Below are positions 46,519 to 56,501 of a stretch of 64,000 nt of DNA, one piece after another; the stretch's first letter is position 1; each line of letters begins with the position of its first letter. The stretch is taken from the NCBI RefSeq assembly GCF_027532945.1, contig NZ_JAPZTZ010000018.1, forward strand, positions 1-64,000, read 5' to 3'. A model generated the notes under the pieces. It was not told where the DNA came from. It worked only from the letters and a program-made list of their open reading frames with translations, and did not search any database. The stretch comes from Phreatobacter sp. Its GTDB lineage: Bacteria > Pseudomonadota > Alphaproteobacteria > Rhizobiales > Phreatobacteraceae. A program made the position numbers and the translations under genes.

Positions 46519-47175
46519 ATGACCATGACATCCAGCCCCTTCCAGCCGATCTCCCCCGTCACCGGTGCCGTCTATCGCGGCGGCGGCGGTGGCGATGGCG
46601 GCAGCCGCTGGGGCCTCGCCCTCTGGCAGGCCCTGCCCATCCTCCTCCTGCTGCTCGCCATCCAGGCCGGCGCGCTCTACGCCATGGGCCGGGTGCCGAT
46701 CTGCGCCTGCGGCACGGTGAAGCTGTGGCATGGCATCGTGAACAGCGCGGAGAACTCGCAGCACCTCACCGACTGGTACACGCTGAGCCACGTCCTCCAC
46801 GGCTTCATCTTCTATTTCGTCGCCTGGATCGTGATGCCGCGCTCCTCGATCTGGACACGGCTGGTCTTCGCCGTGGTGCTGGAGGGCGCCTGGGAGATTG
46901 CCGAGAACACGCCGATGATCATCGAGCGCTATCGCTCCACGACGATGTCGCTCGGCTACACCGGCGATTCCATCGTCAATTCCATCGGCGACACGCTGGC
47001 CATGGTGGTCGGCTTCCTCCTGGCGGCGGTCCTGCCGGCCTGGGCGACGCTCGGTATCGCCATCGCCGTCGAGGTCGGCCTTGCCGCGCTCATCCGCGAC
47101 AACCTCACCCTCAACATCATCATGCTGGTCCACCCGATCGACGCGATCAGGGTCTGGCAGCAGGCCGGCGGCTGA
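46519..47175 (+). CDS. DUF2585 membrane protein between hslV and hslU
   Basis: This 218-residue protein has several hydrophobic segments and a Gly-rich N-terminus ([10 protein letters not shown]). It carries the family core [30 protein letters not shown] and [24 protein letters not shown]2585 proteins occur in Alphaproteobacteria, regularly next to hslV and hslU. The biochemical role is unknown; the conserved His, Trp and Glu residues near the membrane suggest a catalytic or metal role. Confidence 0.9.
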   Translation: MTMTSSPFQPISPVTGAVYRGGGGGDGGSRWGLALWQALPILLLLLAIQAGALYAMGRVPICACGTVKLWHGIVNSAENSQHLTDWYTLSHVLHGFIFYFVAWIVMPRSSIWTRLVFAVVLEGAWEIAENTPMIIERYRSTTMSLGYTGDSIVNSIGDTLAMVVGFLLAAVLPAWATLGIAIAVEVGLAALIRDNLTLNIIMLVHPIDAIRVWQQAGG

Positions 47176-47255
47176 CGCGTCGTCGCGGGGGTCCTTGAAC
47201 GGCAAACCGCAATCGCCATCTACCGGCACTTCGTCCCTTGCCTCTCAGGGTCCCG

Positions 47256-48557
47256 ATGACCGACTTCTCTCCCCGCGAAATCGTCTCCGAACTCGATCGC
47301 CACATCATCGGCCAGAAGGACGCCAAGCGCGCCGTGGCCATCGCCCTGCGCAACCGCTGGCGCCGCCTCCAGCTCGACGAGAGCCTGCGCGAGGAGGTGC
47401 TGCCGAAGAACATCCTGATGATCGGCCCGACCGGCGTCGGCAAGACGGAGATCTCCCGCCGCCTTGCCAAGCTCGCCAACGCGCCCTTCCTGAAGGTCGA
47501 GGCGACCAAGTTCACCGAGGTCGGCTATGTCGGCCGCGACGTCGAGCAGATCATCCGCGACCTCGTCGAGGTCGGCATCGGCCTCGTGCGCGAGACCAAG
47601 CGCAAGGAGGTCCAGGCCAAGGCACATCTCGCCGCGGAGGAGCGCGTACTCGACGCCCTCGTCGGCAAGACCGCCTCGCCCGCCACCCGCGAGAGCTTCC
47701 GCAAGAAGCTGCGCGACGGCGACATGGACAACAAGGAGATCGACATCGAGGTAACGGCCAGCGCGCCCCAGGCCATGCCGATGATGGACATTCCCGGCGG
47801 CCAGATCGGCATCGCCAACCTCAACGACATGCTCGGCAAGATGATGGGCGGGCGCACCAAGCAGCGCCGCACCACCGTCAAGGAGGCCTATGAGCCGCTG
47901 GTGCAGGAGGAGGCCGACAAGCTCGTCGACCAGGACAATCTCGTCCAGGAAGCCATCCGCCTCGTCGAGAACAATGGCATCGTCTTCCTCGACGAGATCG
48001 ACAAGATCTGCGCCCGCGAGGGCGCGCGCGGCGGCGAGGTCTCCCGCGAGGGCGTGCAGCGCGACCTGCTGCCGCTGATCGAGGGAACGACGGTGGCCAC
48101 CAAGCACGGCCCGGTGAAGTCCGACCACGTGCTTTTCATCGCCTCCGGCGCCTTCCACGTGGCCAAGCCCTCTGACCTCCTGCCCGAGCTGCAGGGCCGC
48201 CTGCCCATCCGCGTCGAGCTCAAACCCCTCACCCGCGAGGACTTCCGCTCCATCCTCACCGAGACCGAGGCGAGCCTGACCCGCCAGTCCATCGCCATGA
48301 TGAAGACCGAAGGGGTCGACCTTGTCCTCACCGGGGACGCCATCGACGCTATTGCCGACCTCGCGGTGGAGGTGAACGCCTCCGTCGAGAACATTGGCGC
48401 GCGGCGGCTGCAGACCATCATCGAGCGCGTGCTGGACGATATCTCCTTCACCGCGCCCGACCGGGGCGGCGAGACGGTGACCATCGACGGCGCCTATGTG
48501 CGCAACACCGTCGGCGACCTCGCCCGCAACGCCGACCTCAGCCGGTTCATTCTCTGA
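47256..48557 (+). CDS. hslU: ATP-dependent protease HslVU, ATPase subunit
   Basis: HslU (433 residues) is the AAA+ unfoldase of Hsl[39 protein letters not shown] begins the conserved chain. Walker A is GPTGVGKTE, followed by [18 protein letters not shown] and the I-domain. Walker B is FLDEIDKIC, and the C-terminal block is [22 protein letters not shown]. The ATG at 47256 gives the standard N-terminus; a start at 47238 adds six residues without support. Length is as expected for the family. Confidence 0.98.
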   Translation: MTDFSPREIVSELDRHIIGQKDAKRAVAIALRNRWRRLQLDESLREEVLPKNILMIGPTGVGKTEISRRLAKLANAPFLKVEATKFTEVGYVGRDVEQIIRDLVEVGIGLVRETKRKEVQAKAHLAAEERVLDALVGKTASPATRESFRKKLRDGDMDNKEIDIEVTASAPQAMPMMDIPGGQIGIANLNDMLGKMMGGRTKQRRTTVKEAYEPLVQEEADKLVDQDNLVQEAIRLVENNGIVFLDEIDKICAREGARGGEVSREGVQRDLLPLIEGTTVATKHGPVKSDHVLFIASGAFHVAKPSDLLPELQGRLPIRVELKPLTREDFRSILTETEASLTRQSIAMMKTEGVDLVLTGDAIDAIADLAVEVNASVENIGARRLQTIIERVLDDISFTAPDRGGETVTIDGAYVRNTVGDLARNADLSRFIL

Positions 48558-48570
48558 CGGCCTGAAACGC

Positions 48571-48603
48571 GAAACGCCGCCGCCCCATGGGGCGACGGCG
48601 CTT
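48571..48603. terminator. Hairpin between hslU and the LuxR-type gene (bidirectional candidate)
   Basis: CGCCGCCGCCCC and GGGCGACGGCG pair through about 11 positions with one mismatch on the plus strand and one G-U pair on the minus strand, around an ATG loop. Read on the minus strand it is followed by TTTCGCGTTTC. It lies between the convergent hslU and LuxR-type genes. Confidence 0.6.
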
Positions 48604-48626
48604 CACCGAGTGATGGAACGCTGGCG

Positions 48627-49280
48627 TCAGCGTGCGGCGTGGGTCGCCTGCGACAGGTGGCCGGCGCCGTTCGAGGCCCGGACCGGCATGCGTGCGCCGG
48701 CCTCGTGGGCGGTGATGAAGGTGGCGATCGCCTGGGTGCGACGCTCGACGCCGAGCTTCCTCAGGATCGACGAGACATGCGATTTCACCGTGCCCTCGGA
48801 GATGCCGAGGTCATAGGCGATCTGCTTGTTGAGGCGGCCGCGGCTCATCAGGTCCAGCACCTTGAACTGCTGGCCGGACAGGGCGTCGAGCTTGCGCGAG
48901 GAGGACAGGTCCCCCTCCGGATCGGCGGTGGTGATGACCGGCCACCAGGAGCGGCCGGCGGCGACCGCCGCGAGCGCGGCGCGCAGGTGATCCGCCGGCA
49001 GGTCCAGCGGCAGGGCGCCGACGGCGCCGCGGCTGCGGGCCTCCTGCACCGGTCGGCGGTCGGCATGGTCGATCAGCACCGCGACGCGGGCGTCCGGAGA
49101 CAGGTCGAGGCCGTCAAGGTCGGAGAGCGCGGCGATGACGAGCCCGGCCTTGCCGGGATCGGTGGCGAGAGCGCCCGGGAGGGCGGCGCGCACCAGCGCT
49201 TCGATCGTCTCGGCGACGATCGGGAACGGGTGGCGGACGGAGAAGGTGAGCGTGTCGCGGACGGCGGTCTGGTCAGTCAT
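48627..49280 (-). CDS. LuxR-family regulator with degenerate receiver domain
   Basis: This 217-residue protein has a clear C-terminal LuxR/GerE helix-turn-helix (about residues 134-190: LDALSGQQFKVLDLMSRGRLNKQIAYDLGISEGTVKSHVSSILRKLGV). The N-terminal 120 residues have the length and alternation of a response-regulator receiver. The acidic pocket near the start is replaced by FSVRHPFPIV, and the phospho-acceptor Asp block reads ALSDLDGLDL rather than a clear DLxLP. It may not be phosphorylated. ATG 49280 follows GGAGGAAAC. No sensor kinase is beside it. It is divergent from the ScfR-type regulator. Confidence 0.85.
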   Translation of the reverse strand: MTDQTAVRDTLTFSVRHPFPIVAETIEALVRAALPGALATDPGKAGLVIAALSDLDGLDLSPDARVAVLIDHADRRPVQEARSRGAVGALPLDLPADHLRAALAAVAAGRSWWPVITTADPEGDLSSSRKLDALSGQQFKVLDLMSRGRLNKQIAYDLGISEGTVKSHVSSILRKLGVERRTQAIATFITAHEAGARMPVRASNGAGHLSQATHAAR

Positions 49281-49367
49281 GGCCGTTTCCTCCAAAGAGC
49301 CAGTGAGCGCGTCGATTGATCGATCTTGCTTGGTGCAGACGCTAGCACCGCGCGACCATCCGTCAAA

Positions 49368-49406
49368 TTGCGAAATGTCATGCTGCGAAATTGCAAAATT
49401 TTTGCA
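49368..49406. promoter_or_regulatory. TTGCRAAA repeat cluster, candidate ScfR operator
   Basis: Three copies of a TGCGAAA/TGCAAAA unit (TTGCGAAA from 49368, CTGCGAAA from 49383, TTGCAAAA from 49391) lead into the dyad TGCAAAA-T-TTTTGCA (49392-49406). They lie 70-108 nt upstream of the ScfR-type gene, in the 195-bp divergent region. RamB/PccR-type regulators are reported to bind TTTGCAAA-like motifs, so autoregulation is plausible. Confidence 0.5.
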
Positions 49407-49475
49407 CTTCCTCCTTATGACCGAGGCGGTTTAGGCTAGGACGAAAGTCGAGCCTCCGCCGGTCGGGAGAACCCC

Positions 49476-50903
49476 ATGTCACGCAAGGTTTTCGTCGGGC
49501 CCTCGCTGCGCCGCCTGCGCGAGGAGACGCGCCTGACCCAGACGGCTTTCGCCCAGCGCCTCGGCCTCTCCGTCTCCTATCTCAACCAGATCGAGAACAA
49601 CCAGCGGCCGGTCACCGCCGGCGTGCTCGTCGCGCTTGGCCAGACCTTCGGCGTCGATCTGGCCACCTTCGCCACCGACGATACCGACCGCCTCGTCACC
49701 GATTTGCGTGAAGCCTCGGCCGATCCGCTCCTCACCGATACGGCCCCGAGCCTTCAGGAATTGAAGCGTGTCGCCTCCGACAGCCCGGCCTTTGCCCGCG
49801 CTTTCCTGCGCCTGCACCAGACCGCGCGCCGCTTCGGCGAGCGCCTGCAGGCGGCCGGCGACACGCCGATCCTGCCGCCCTCGGGCGAGGAGACCGCCGG
49901 CGCCCTGCTGCCCTACGAGGAGGTGCGCGACTATTTCCACTACGTCGACAACTATGTCGACGACCTCGACCGCGCCGCCGAGGACCTCGCCGAGCGCCTC
50001 GGCCTTGCCGCCGCCAGCGACCGGTTGCAGGTGCTCGCCGGCTATCTCGCCGCCCGCCACGGCCTCAATGTCGACGCCAATGCCAATCTCGGCGACGACG
50101 TGCTGGAGCGCTACGAGGCCGGCCCGAACGTCATTGCCCTCGACGGCGCGCTCGATTCCTCCACCCGCGCCTTCCTGCTCGCCAACCGCATCGCCCGGCT
50201 GGAACAGCCCGACACGCTCGCCACCATCGTCTCCGGCGCCGGCTTCCGCTCGCGGGCCGCGGGCGACATCGCCCGCGTGGCGCTGGCCAATTATTTCGCC
50301 GGCGCGCTGCTCCTGCCCTATCGCCGCTTCCTCGCCGCCGCCAAGGACACCCGCCACGACCTCGACCGGCTCGGCCGCATCTTCGGGGCGAGCCTCGAGC
50401 AGGTCTGCCACCGCCTGTCGACGCTTCAGCGGCCCGGCCAGCGCGGCATCCCCTTCTACTTCGTCAAGGTCGATCGCGCCGGCAATGTCATCAAGCGCCA
50501 TTCGGCGACGCGCTTCCAGTTCGCCCGCTTCGGCGGCGCCTGCCCGCTCTGGAACGTTCACGAGGCCTTTGAACAGGCCGGCCGCACCTTCGTGCAGGTC
50601 GCCGAGATGCCCGACGGCATCCGCTATCTCTCGCTCGCCCGCGCCGTCACCAAGGGCTCTGCCCACTGGCGCGCGCCGGTCCGCCGCTACGCCTTCGGGC
50701 TGGGGTGCGAGATCTCCTATGCCGGCGAGATCGTCTATTCCGAGGGTATCGACCTCAAGGCCGACGCCCATGTGGCGAAGATCGGCGTGTCCTGCCGCAT
50801 CTGCGAGCGGGCCAATTGCCACCAGCGCGCCGTGCCGCCCATCGACCGCGAGATCCGGGTGCCGGGCGATCGGCGCAAGGTGGTGCCCTTCGATCTGAGC
50901 TGA
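49476..50903 (+). CDS. ScfR-type (short-chain fatty acyl) XRE regulator
   Basis: This 475-residue regulator has an N-terminal HTH (about residues 8-65: LRRLREETRLTQTAFAQRLGLSVSYLNQIENNQRPV). The middle resembles an IrrE/DUF955-like part, including LAGYLAARHGLNV and ALANYFAGALLLPYRRF. The C-terminal DUF2083/short-chain acyl-CoA sensing part ends with a Cys cluster CRICERANCHQRAVPP. The family includes RamB and PccR, which respond to short acyl-CoA and control propionate or acetate metabolism. The catabolic acyl-CoA block is 31 kb away, so a link is only possible. ATG 49476 follows CGGGAGAACCCC. Confidence 0.9.
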   Translation: MSRKVFVGPSLRRLREETRLTQTAFAQRLGLSVSYLNQIENNQRPVTAGVLVALGQTFGVDLATFATDDTDRLVTDLREASADPLLTDTAPSLQELKRVASDSPAFARAFLRLHQTARRFGERLQAAGDTPILPPSGEETAGALLPYEEVRDYFHYVDNYVDDLDRAAEDLAERLGLAAASDRLQVLAGYLAARHGLNVDANANLGDDVLERYEAGPNVIALDGALDSSTRAFLLANRIARLEQPDTLATIVSGAGFRSRAAGDIARVALANYFAGALLLPYRRFLAAAKDTRHDLDRLGRIFGASLEQVCHRLSTLQRPGQRGIPFYFVKVDRAGNVIKRHSATRFQFARFGGACPLWNVHEAFEQAGRTFVQVAEMPDGIRYLSLARAVTKGSAHWRAPVRRYAFGLGCEISYAGEIVYSEGIDLKADAHVAKIGVSCRICERANCHQRAVPPIDREIRVPGDRRKVVPFDLS

Positions 50904-50916
50904 GGGAAGGCGGTCC

Positions 50917-52428
50917 TCACCGCCGCGTCAGGGTCCGTTCCACCGCGTCCTTCCAGCGTGCCAGCTTCACCCGCCGTGTCTCGCCATCCATGGCCGGCGT
51001 GAACCGCCGCTCCAGCGCCCAGCTCTTGGCAAAAACCTCCGGCTCCGGGCAGACGCCCTGCGACAGGCCCGCAAGATAGGCCGCGCCCAGCGCCGTTGTC
51101 TCCAGCACCTTCGGCCGGTCGACCGGCGCATCGAGGATGTCGGCGAGGCGCTGCATGGTCCAGTCGGAGGCAACCATGCCGCCATCGACGCGCAGCACCG
51201 TGCCGGCGCCTCCCGCTCCCGGCCAGTCGGCCATCATCGCGCCGAGCAGGTCAGCGGTCTGGAAGCAGACGCTTTCCAGCGCGGCGCGCGCCATCTCCTT
51301 CGGCCCCGTGCCGCGGGTGAGCCCGAAGATGGCGCCGCGGCAATCGGCGTCCCAATAGGGCGCACCGAGACCGACGAAGGCCGGCACGAGAATGACCTCC
51401 TGGTTCGGATCCGAGGCGGCGGCGAGCGCGCCGGTCTCACCTGCCAGCTTGACGATGCCGAGCCCGTCGCGGAGCCACTGCACTGCCGCGCCCGCCACGA
51501 AGATCGAGCCCTCGAGCGCATAGGTCCGTTTGCCTCCGAGCTGGTAGGCGATGGTGGTGAGCAGCTTGTTGCGCGAGGCAACGGCCTCGCTGCCGGTATT
51601 GAGCAGGGCGAAGCACCCCGTTCCATAGGTCGATTTCATCATGCCCGGCTGGAAGCAGGCCTGGCCCACGGTTGCCGCCTGCTGGTCGCCGGCCATGCCG
51701 CCGATGGCAATGGCCCCGCCGAAGATCTCCGGGGCGGTCGTGCCAAAGGCGCAGGCGCTGTCGCGCACCTCCGGCAGGATCGCCATGGGCACGCGGAGCA
51801 GCCGGCAAAGCTCCGCGTCCCACACGCCGCGATGGATGTCGAACAGCATGGTGCGCGAGGCATTGGTGGCATCCGTCGCATGGACCTTGCCGCCCGTCAG
51901 CCGCCACAGCAGGAAGGCGTCGATCGTGCCGAAGGCGAGTTCCCCCCCTTCGGCGCGAGCGCGGGCGCCGGGCACCTCATCGAGGATCCAGGCGAGCTTG
52001 GTCCCGGAGAAATAGGGATCGATGACCAGGCCCGTGCGGGCCTGGACCAGGGCCTCGTGGCCCTCCTCGCGCAGGCGGGCGCAGGTGGCCGAGGTCCGCC
52101 GGTCTTGCCAGACGATCGCCCGGTGGATCGGCTTTCCGGTGGCGCGCTCCCAGACGACGACCGTCTCGCGCTGGTTGGTGATGCCAATGCCCGCGACCTC
52201 TGCGGCCCCACGGCCCGCCTTGGCCAGCGCCTCGCGCACGGTCGCGACCACGCCGGACCAGATGTCCTCGGGGTCGTGCTCCACCCAGCCAGAGGCGGGA
52301 AAGTGCTGCGGGAACTCCTGCTGCGCCACCGCCAGCACGGTCATGTCCGGCGAGAAGACGATGGCGCGGGACGAGGTCGTGCCCTGGTCGATCGCCACGA
52401 TCACCGTCTTGTGTCCAGTCCCGGCCAT
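50917..52428 (-). CDS. glpK: Glycerol kinase
   Basis: GlpK (503 residues) phosphorylates glycerol to glycerol 3-phosphate. The FGGY-type ATP loop [65 protein letters not shown]-like residues ([18 protein letters not shown]) and [17 protein letters not shown] are conserved. I chose ATG 52428; longer frames add no family residues. It is divergent from glpD, 129 nt apart, an arrangement that can share one regulatory region. Confidence 0.97.
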   Translation of the reverse strand: MAGTGHKTVIVAIDQGTTSSRAIVFSPDMTVLAVAQQEFPQHFPASGWVEHDPEDIWSGVVATVREALAKAGRGAAEVAGIGITNQRETVVVWERATGKPIHRAIVWQDRRTSATCARLREEGHEALVQARTGLVIDPYFSGTKLAWILDEVPGARARAEGGELAFGTIDAFLLWRLTGGKVHATDATNASRTMLFDIHRGVWDAELCRLLRVPMAILPEVRDSACAFGTTAPEIFGGAIAIGGMAGDQQAATVGQACFQPGMMKSTYGTGCFALLNTGSEAVASRNKLLTTIAYQLGGKRTYALEGSIFVAGAAVQWLRDGLGIVKLAGETGALAAASDPNQEVILVPAFVGLGAPYWDADCRGAIFGLTRGTGPKEMARAALESVCFQTADLLGAMMADWPGAGGAGTVLRVDGGMVASDWTMQRLADILDAPVDRPKVLETTALGAAYLAGLSQGVCPEPEVFAKSWALERRFTPAMDGETRRVKLARWKDAVERTLTRR

Positions 52429-52557
52429 GCGCGTTATCCCCATGCAATGCGCGGCGGCGGCGCCGCTCTTTGCCCCCATCATGGCATCGCCCGCCCTTGC
52501 GGCGGAAGGCAAAAGGCGTCAGACGGGGGCCTTGACGCGGAGCGCGCGGGGAAGGGC

Positions 52558-54057
52558 ATGACGGAGCGGGAATTCGACCTCTTTGTGGTCGGCGGCGGCA
52601 TCAATGGCGCGGGTATCGCGCGCGATGCGGCGGGGCGCGGCGCCTCTGTCATGCTCGTCGAGCAGGACGACCTCGCCAGCGCCACGTCGTCCTGGTCGAC
52701 CAAGCTCATCCATGGCGGCCTGCGCTATCTCGAGCATTACGAGTTCCGCCTCGTGCGCGAGGCGCTGATCGAGCGTGAGGTGCTCTGGGGCATTGCGCCC
52801 CACATCATCCGCCCGCTGCGTTTCGTCCTGCCGCACCATGAGGGCCTGCGTCCCGCCTGGATGCTCCGCCTCGGCCTCTTCCTCTATGACCATCTCGGCG
52901 GCCGCAAGCGCCTCTGGCCGACCAAGACCCTCGACCTCACCACCGACGTGACGGGCCAGCCTCTGAAAGCCGGCTACGGAAAAGCCTTCGAATATTCGGA
53001 CTGCCGCGTCGACGATGCCCGCCTCGTGGTGCTGAACGCCCGTGATGCTGCCGCGCGCGGCGCCTTGATCCGCACCCGCACCCGCGCCGTCGCCGCCGAG
53101 CGGGACGGGGCTCGCTGGCGCGTCACCGTGGAGGACGTGCGCACCGGCGCGCGCGAAACCGTCCTGGCAAAGGCGCTGGTCAATGCCGCCGGTCCCTGGG
53201 TCGAGAGCTTCCTCACCGGTGCCGCGAAGACCAAACCGCCGGCCCGCGTGCGCCTCGTCCAGGGTTCGCACATCGTGGTCCGCAAGCTCTACGACCACGA
53301 CCGCGCCTATATCTTCCAGAACGCCGACAACCGCATCATTTTCGCCATTCCCTATGAGCGCGAGTTCACGCTGATCGGCACGACCGACCAGGACTACCAG
53401 GGCGATCCCGGCGCGGTGCGGATCACGCCGGCGGAGATCGACTATCTCTGCTCCGCCGCGAGCGAATATTTCCGCGCCCCCATCGCGCCGGCCGACGTCG
53501 TCTGGACCTATTCGGGCGTGCGCCCGCTCTATGACGACGGCGCCTCCGCCGCACAGGAGGCAACGCGCGACTACGTGCTGCACAAGGATGGCGGCGGGGC
53601 AGAGCCGCCGCTGCTCTCGGTCTTCGGCGGCAAGATCACCACCTATCGCCGGCTCGCCATCAGCGCGCTGGCCGAGCTCACCCCGGACCTTCCGGTGCTC
53701 GCGGGCAAGACAAGCTGGACCGCTACGGCACCACTTCCCGGAGGCGATTTCTCGCCGGAGGGACCGGTCTCGCTCGCCGAGAGCCTGTGGCGCAGCCACC
53801 CCTTCCTGACGCCGGACCTGGCGTCGCGGCTCGCCGCCTCCTATGGCACCCATGCCCGCCGCATCCTCGATGGCGCGACGACGATGGGCGATCTCGGCCG
53901 CGATTTCGGCGGTGGGCTGACCGAAGCTGAACTCTCCTGGCTGCGCCGCGAGGAATGGGCCGAGACGGCGGAGGACGTGCTCTGGCGCCGCTCCAAGCTC
54001 GGCCTGCACCTGACGGAGGCGGAGCGCGCCGCCGTCGCCGCCTATCTCGGCGCATGA
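52558..54057 (+). CDS. glpD: Aerobic glycerol-3-phosphate dehydrogenase
   Basis: GlpD (499 residues) oxidises glycerol 3-phosphate to dihydroxyacetone phosphate and reduces the quinone pool at the membrane. The FAD motif is DLFVVGGGINGAGIARDAAG. ATSSWSTKLIHGGLRYLEHYEFRLVREAL, LVNAAGPWV, RLVQGSHIVV and VFGGKITTYRRLA are family signatures. The AAGGGC before ATG is a weak ribosome binding site. The stop overlaps the start of the next flavoprotein gene by 4 nt. Confidence 0.97.
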   Translation: MTEREFDLFVVGGGINGAGIARDAAGRGASVMLVEQDDLASATSSWSTKLIHGGLRYLEHYEFRLVREALIEREVLWGIAPHIIRPLRFVLPHHEGLRPAWMLRLGLFLYDHLGGRKRLWPTKTLDLTTDVTGQPLKAGYGKAFEYSDCRVDDARLVVLNARDAAARGALIRTRTRAVAAERDGARWRVTVEDVRTGARETVLAKALVNAAGPWVESFLTGAAKTKPPARVRLVQGSHIVVRKLYDHDRAYIFQNADNRIIFAIPYEREFTLIGTTDQDYQGDPGAVRITPAEIDYLCSAASEYFRAPIAPADVVWTYSGVRPLYDDGASAAQEATRDYVLHKDGGGAEPPLLSVFGGKITTYRRLAISALAELTPDLPVLAGKTSWTATAPLPGGDFSPEGPVSLAESLWRSHPFLTPDLASRLAASYGTHARRILDGATTMGDLGRDFGGGLTEAELSWLRREEWAETAEDVLWRRSKLGLHLTEAERAAVAAYLGA

Positions 54058-55295
54058 CGGAGCGGCCGCGCGTCGTCATCGCCGGCGCCGGCCCCGCCGG
54101 CCTCTTCGCTGCCGGCCGTCTCGCAGAGGCGGGTGCCGAGGTCACGATCTATGACCGCATGGCCTCGCCCGCCCGCAAGTTCCTGCTTGCGGGTCGCGGC
54201 GGCCTCAATCTCACCCACAGCGAGCCGCGCGAGGCCTTCCTCTCCCGCTATCCCGACCTGCCGGCGCAGGTGCGCGCGGCCATCGACGCCTTCCCGCCAT
54301 CGGCGCTCCGGGCCTTTGCGGCCGATCTGGGCCAGCCGACCTTCGTCGGCTCATCGGGCCGGGTCTTCCCCGAGGCCTTCAAGGCCTCGCCGCTGCTGCG
54401 CGCCTGGCTCACGCGCCTTGCCAGCCTCGGCGTGACGCTGCGCAGCCAGCATCGCTTCGTCGGCTTCGCCGATGACGGGCGCCTGATCTTCGAAGGGCCG
54501 GACGGCCCGGTCGCGCCGGCCCACGACGTCGCCCTGCTGGCGCTCGGCGGGGCAAGCTGGCCGCGCATGGGCTCGGACGGCGCCTGGACCGGCATCCTGG
54601 CGGCACGGGGCATCCCCGTCCGGCCGCTCGTTGCCTCCAACACCGGCATCGACATCGCCTGGTCGGCCGGCTTCGCGGACCGTTTTGCCGGCACGCCGCT
54701 GAAGGCGATCACACTGTCGATCGGCGATACGCGTGTGCGCGGCGAGGCCATGGTCACCGCCACAGGGCTGGAGGGCGGCGCCATCTATGCGCTGTCCGCG
54801 GCCCTTCGCGCGGCCGTCGCCGCGGGGAAGGCCAGCCTCACCGTCGATCTCAAGCCAGACCTCGCCGCGCCCGAACTCGCATCGCGGCTGGCCCGGGGCC
54901 GGTCCGGCGATTCCCTGTCCAACGTCCTGAAGAAGCAGGGCGGGCTAGCCCCCGTCGCCGCCGCCATCCTGCGCGAGGGCCGGGGCGGGCCGCTGTCGCG
55001 TGATCCCGCGACGCTTGCCGCCGCCATCAAGGGTCTTGCCCTGCCGGTGGCGGCCATGCGGCCGCTGGAACGGGCGATCTCCTCCGCCGGCGGCATGGAT
55101 CGCGCCGTCATCGGCGAGACCTTCGAGATCGCCGGTCATCCCGGCCTTTTCGCCGCCGGGGAGATGCTGGACTGGGATGCGCCGACCGGCGGCTACCTGC
55201 TTCAGGCGACCTTCGCCACGGCCGCAGCCGCGGCGCGCGGCATGGCGGCCCGGCTTGGCCTGGCAATGGCGGAGGCGCCGCCGCCGGCCTGGTAG
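54054..55295 (+). CDS. BaiN-like NAD(P)/FAD-dependent oxidoreductase (TIGR03862 type)
   Basis: This 413-residue flavoprotein has the dinucleotide motif VVIAGAGPAGLFAAGRLAEAG and the HI0933/BaiN signature FLLAGRGGLNLTHSEP. LALGGASWPRMGSDG and the C-terminal GLFAAGEMLDWDAPTGGYLLQATFATAAAA are also diagnostic. Members reduce unsaturated substrates or have unknown roles; the TIGR03862 subgroup is uncharacterised. It overlaps the glpD stop by 4 nt (ATGA), so co-expression is very likely, but a link to glycerol is not established. Confidence 0.9.
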   Translation: MTERPRVVIAGAGPAGLFAAGRLAEAGAEVTIYDRMASPARKFLLAGRGGLNLTHSEPREAFLSRYPDLPAQVRAAIDAFPPSALRAFAADLGQPTFVGSSGRVFPEAFKASPLLRAWLTRLASLGVTLRSQHRFVGFADDGRLIFEGPDGPVAPAHDVALLALGGASWPRMGSDGAWTGILAARGIPVRPLVASNTGIDIAWSAGFADRFAGTPLKAITLSIGDTRVRGEAMVTATGLEGGAIYALSAALRAAVAAGKASLTVDLKPDLAAPELASRLARGRSGDSLSNVLKKQGGLAPVAAAILREGRGGPLSRDPATLAAAIKGLALPVAAMRPLERAISSAGGMDRAVIGETFEIAGHPGLFAAGEMLDWDAPTGGYLLQATFATAAAAARGMAARLGLAMAEAPPPAW

Positions 55296-55296
55296 G

Positions 55297-55896
55297 TCAG
55301 ATGCAGGTGGTGCCCTGCTTGGGGGTGCGTGTCACCGTCTCGCCGATGCGCGGGCGGGTGTAGAGCCGGTCGGAGAGCAGCAGAGACCCGGAGATCAGGT
55401 AGGCGACTGTCGGTGTGTAGCTGTACTTGACCTCGGCGAGGACGAGGAAACCCGTCGTGCCGAGCGTCGGCTTCAGCTCGTTCGGAATGGTCATGACCTG
55501 GCCGCAGCTGTAGCGCGTGGCGTTGCGCGCATCGCTCCACACCGCGCGGGATACGCCAAGGATGTCGGTCTGGATTCCCGTCACCACCATCTGGGCGTTC
55601 GACACGTTGAACGGTGCGATCACATCCGCCGTGGCGTCAAGGATGTTGCTCATGTCGGCATCGGCGATGGTCGTCGCCTGCGAGGCGAGATCGGACAGGG
55701 CGCGGGCGGCGAGCGACACCTTGCGGTCGGCCTGAAGGCCCTGCGTCGTCTCGACGGTTGCGAGGAACAGCGTCACCATCAGCGGCAGGACAAGGGCGAA
55801 CTCGACGGCTGAGACGCCGCGTTTGTCGCGGACAAGGCCCCGAGCTGCGCGAACCGGGCGAAGCGCCAGGACGATCAGGCGTCGTGCGAAGGCCAT
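55297..55896 (-). CDS. TadG/TadE-like pseudopilin
   Basis: This 199-residue protein has the TadE-like N-terminus: a basic stretch, then RGVSAVEFALVLPLMVTLFLATVETTQGLQADRKV, including the Glu of the prepilin-type motif within a single hydrophobic helix. The rest is a periplasmic or secreted domain with a few Cys (SCGQVM, terminal TTCI). Such pseudopilins are needed to assemble Flp/Tad pili. GGGGGGA precedes the ATG at 55896. It lies 11 nt after the related gene at 55908, in the same operon on the minus strand. Confidence 0.88.
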   Translation of the reverse strand: MAFARRLIVLALRPVRAARGLVRDKRGVSAVEFALVLPLMVTLFLATVETTQGLQADRKVSLAARALSDLASQATTIADADMSNILDATADVIAPFNVSNAQMVVTGIQTDILGVSRAVWSDARNATRYSCGQVMTIPNELKPTLGTTGFLVLAEVKYSYTPTVAYLISGSLLLSDRLYTRPRIGETVTRTPKQGTTCI

Positions 55897-55907
55897 GCGA
55901 TCCCCCC

Positions 55908-56501
55908 TCAGAACGGCTCGTTGCGGAAGGCGGCCGTCGCCATCAGCAGGCGCTTGCCGTTGGACAGGTCGCCGATGGTGAGGCCGAAGGTCGGCATGAG
56001 CACCGGCCATTCGTAGACGGCACGCACCACCACGATGTCGCCACCCGTGCCCTGGCTGTAGGTCATGCCGGAATAGTTCACCGCGCCGGAGGTGACCGGC
56101 TTCGAGGACGTCGCGGAGCCGAAGCTCGTATAGGTGCGCACGTCCACGGCGATGCCGGCGCAGTTCATCAGCGCGCTGGCCTTGGTGCAGATCTCGTTCT
56201 TGAAGGCCGCCTGGTCGAAGTTCCGCGTCTGGGCCTGGCCGGTCATGATGAGGCGCGAGGCGCTGGCGGTGGCCGTCTCCAGCACCTGGCTGGCGAAGAA
56301 GACCATGGCAAATTCAATGATGGCGAAGAGCAGGAAGAGGAAGGGCCCGGCGACAAGCGCGAATTCGACCGCCGCGACGCCCTCTTCGTTCTTGCGGAAG
56401 CGCGGCAGAATGGTGAGGCGGCGAACACGCGGGCGGGGCTTGGCCTCCTGCCGCGGCATCCCAGCTTCACCCGTTCCCGAACCCTCGACACAGCCGGACA
56501 T
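55908..56501 (-). CDS. TadE-like pseudopilin
   Basis: This protein of about 197 residues has a basic, unusually long leader (RQEAKPRPRVRRLTILPRFRKNEEG). The TadE motif follows: VAAVEFALVAGPFLFLLFAIIEFAMVFFASQVLETATASASR. The C-terminal domain has CTKASALMNCAGIAVDV. ATG 56501 follows CGGAG on the minus strand; the later Met (about residue 15, MPRQEAK) would give a more ordinary leader. It is placed next to the second TadE/TadG-like gene and near the cpa cluster, consistent with pilus assembly. Confidence 0.88.
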   Translation of the reverse strand: MSGCVEGSGTGEAGMPRQEAKPRPRVRRLTILPRFRKNEEGVAAVEFALVAGPFLFLLFAIIEFAMVFFASQVLETATASASRLIMTGQAQTRNFDQAAFKNEICTKASALMNCAGIAVDVRTYTSFGSATSSKPVTSGAVNYSGMTYSQGTGGDIVVVRAVYEWPVLMPTFGLTIGDLSNGKRLLMATAAFRNEPF

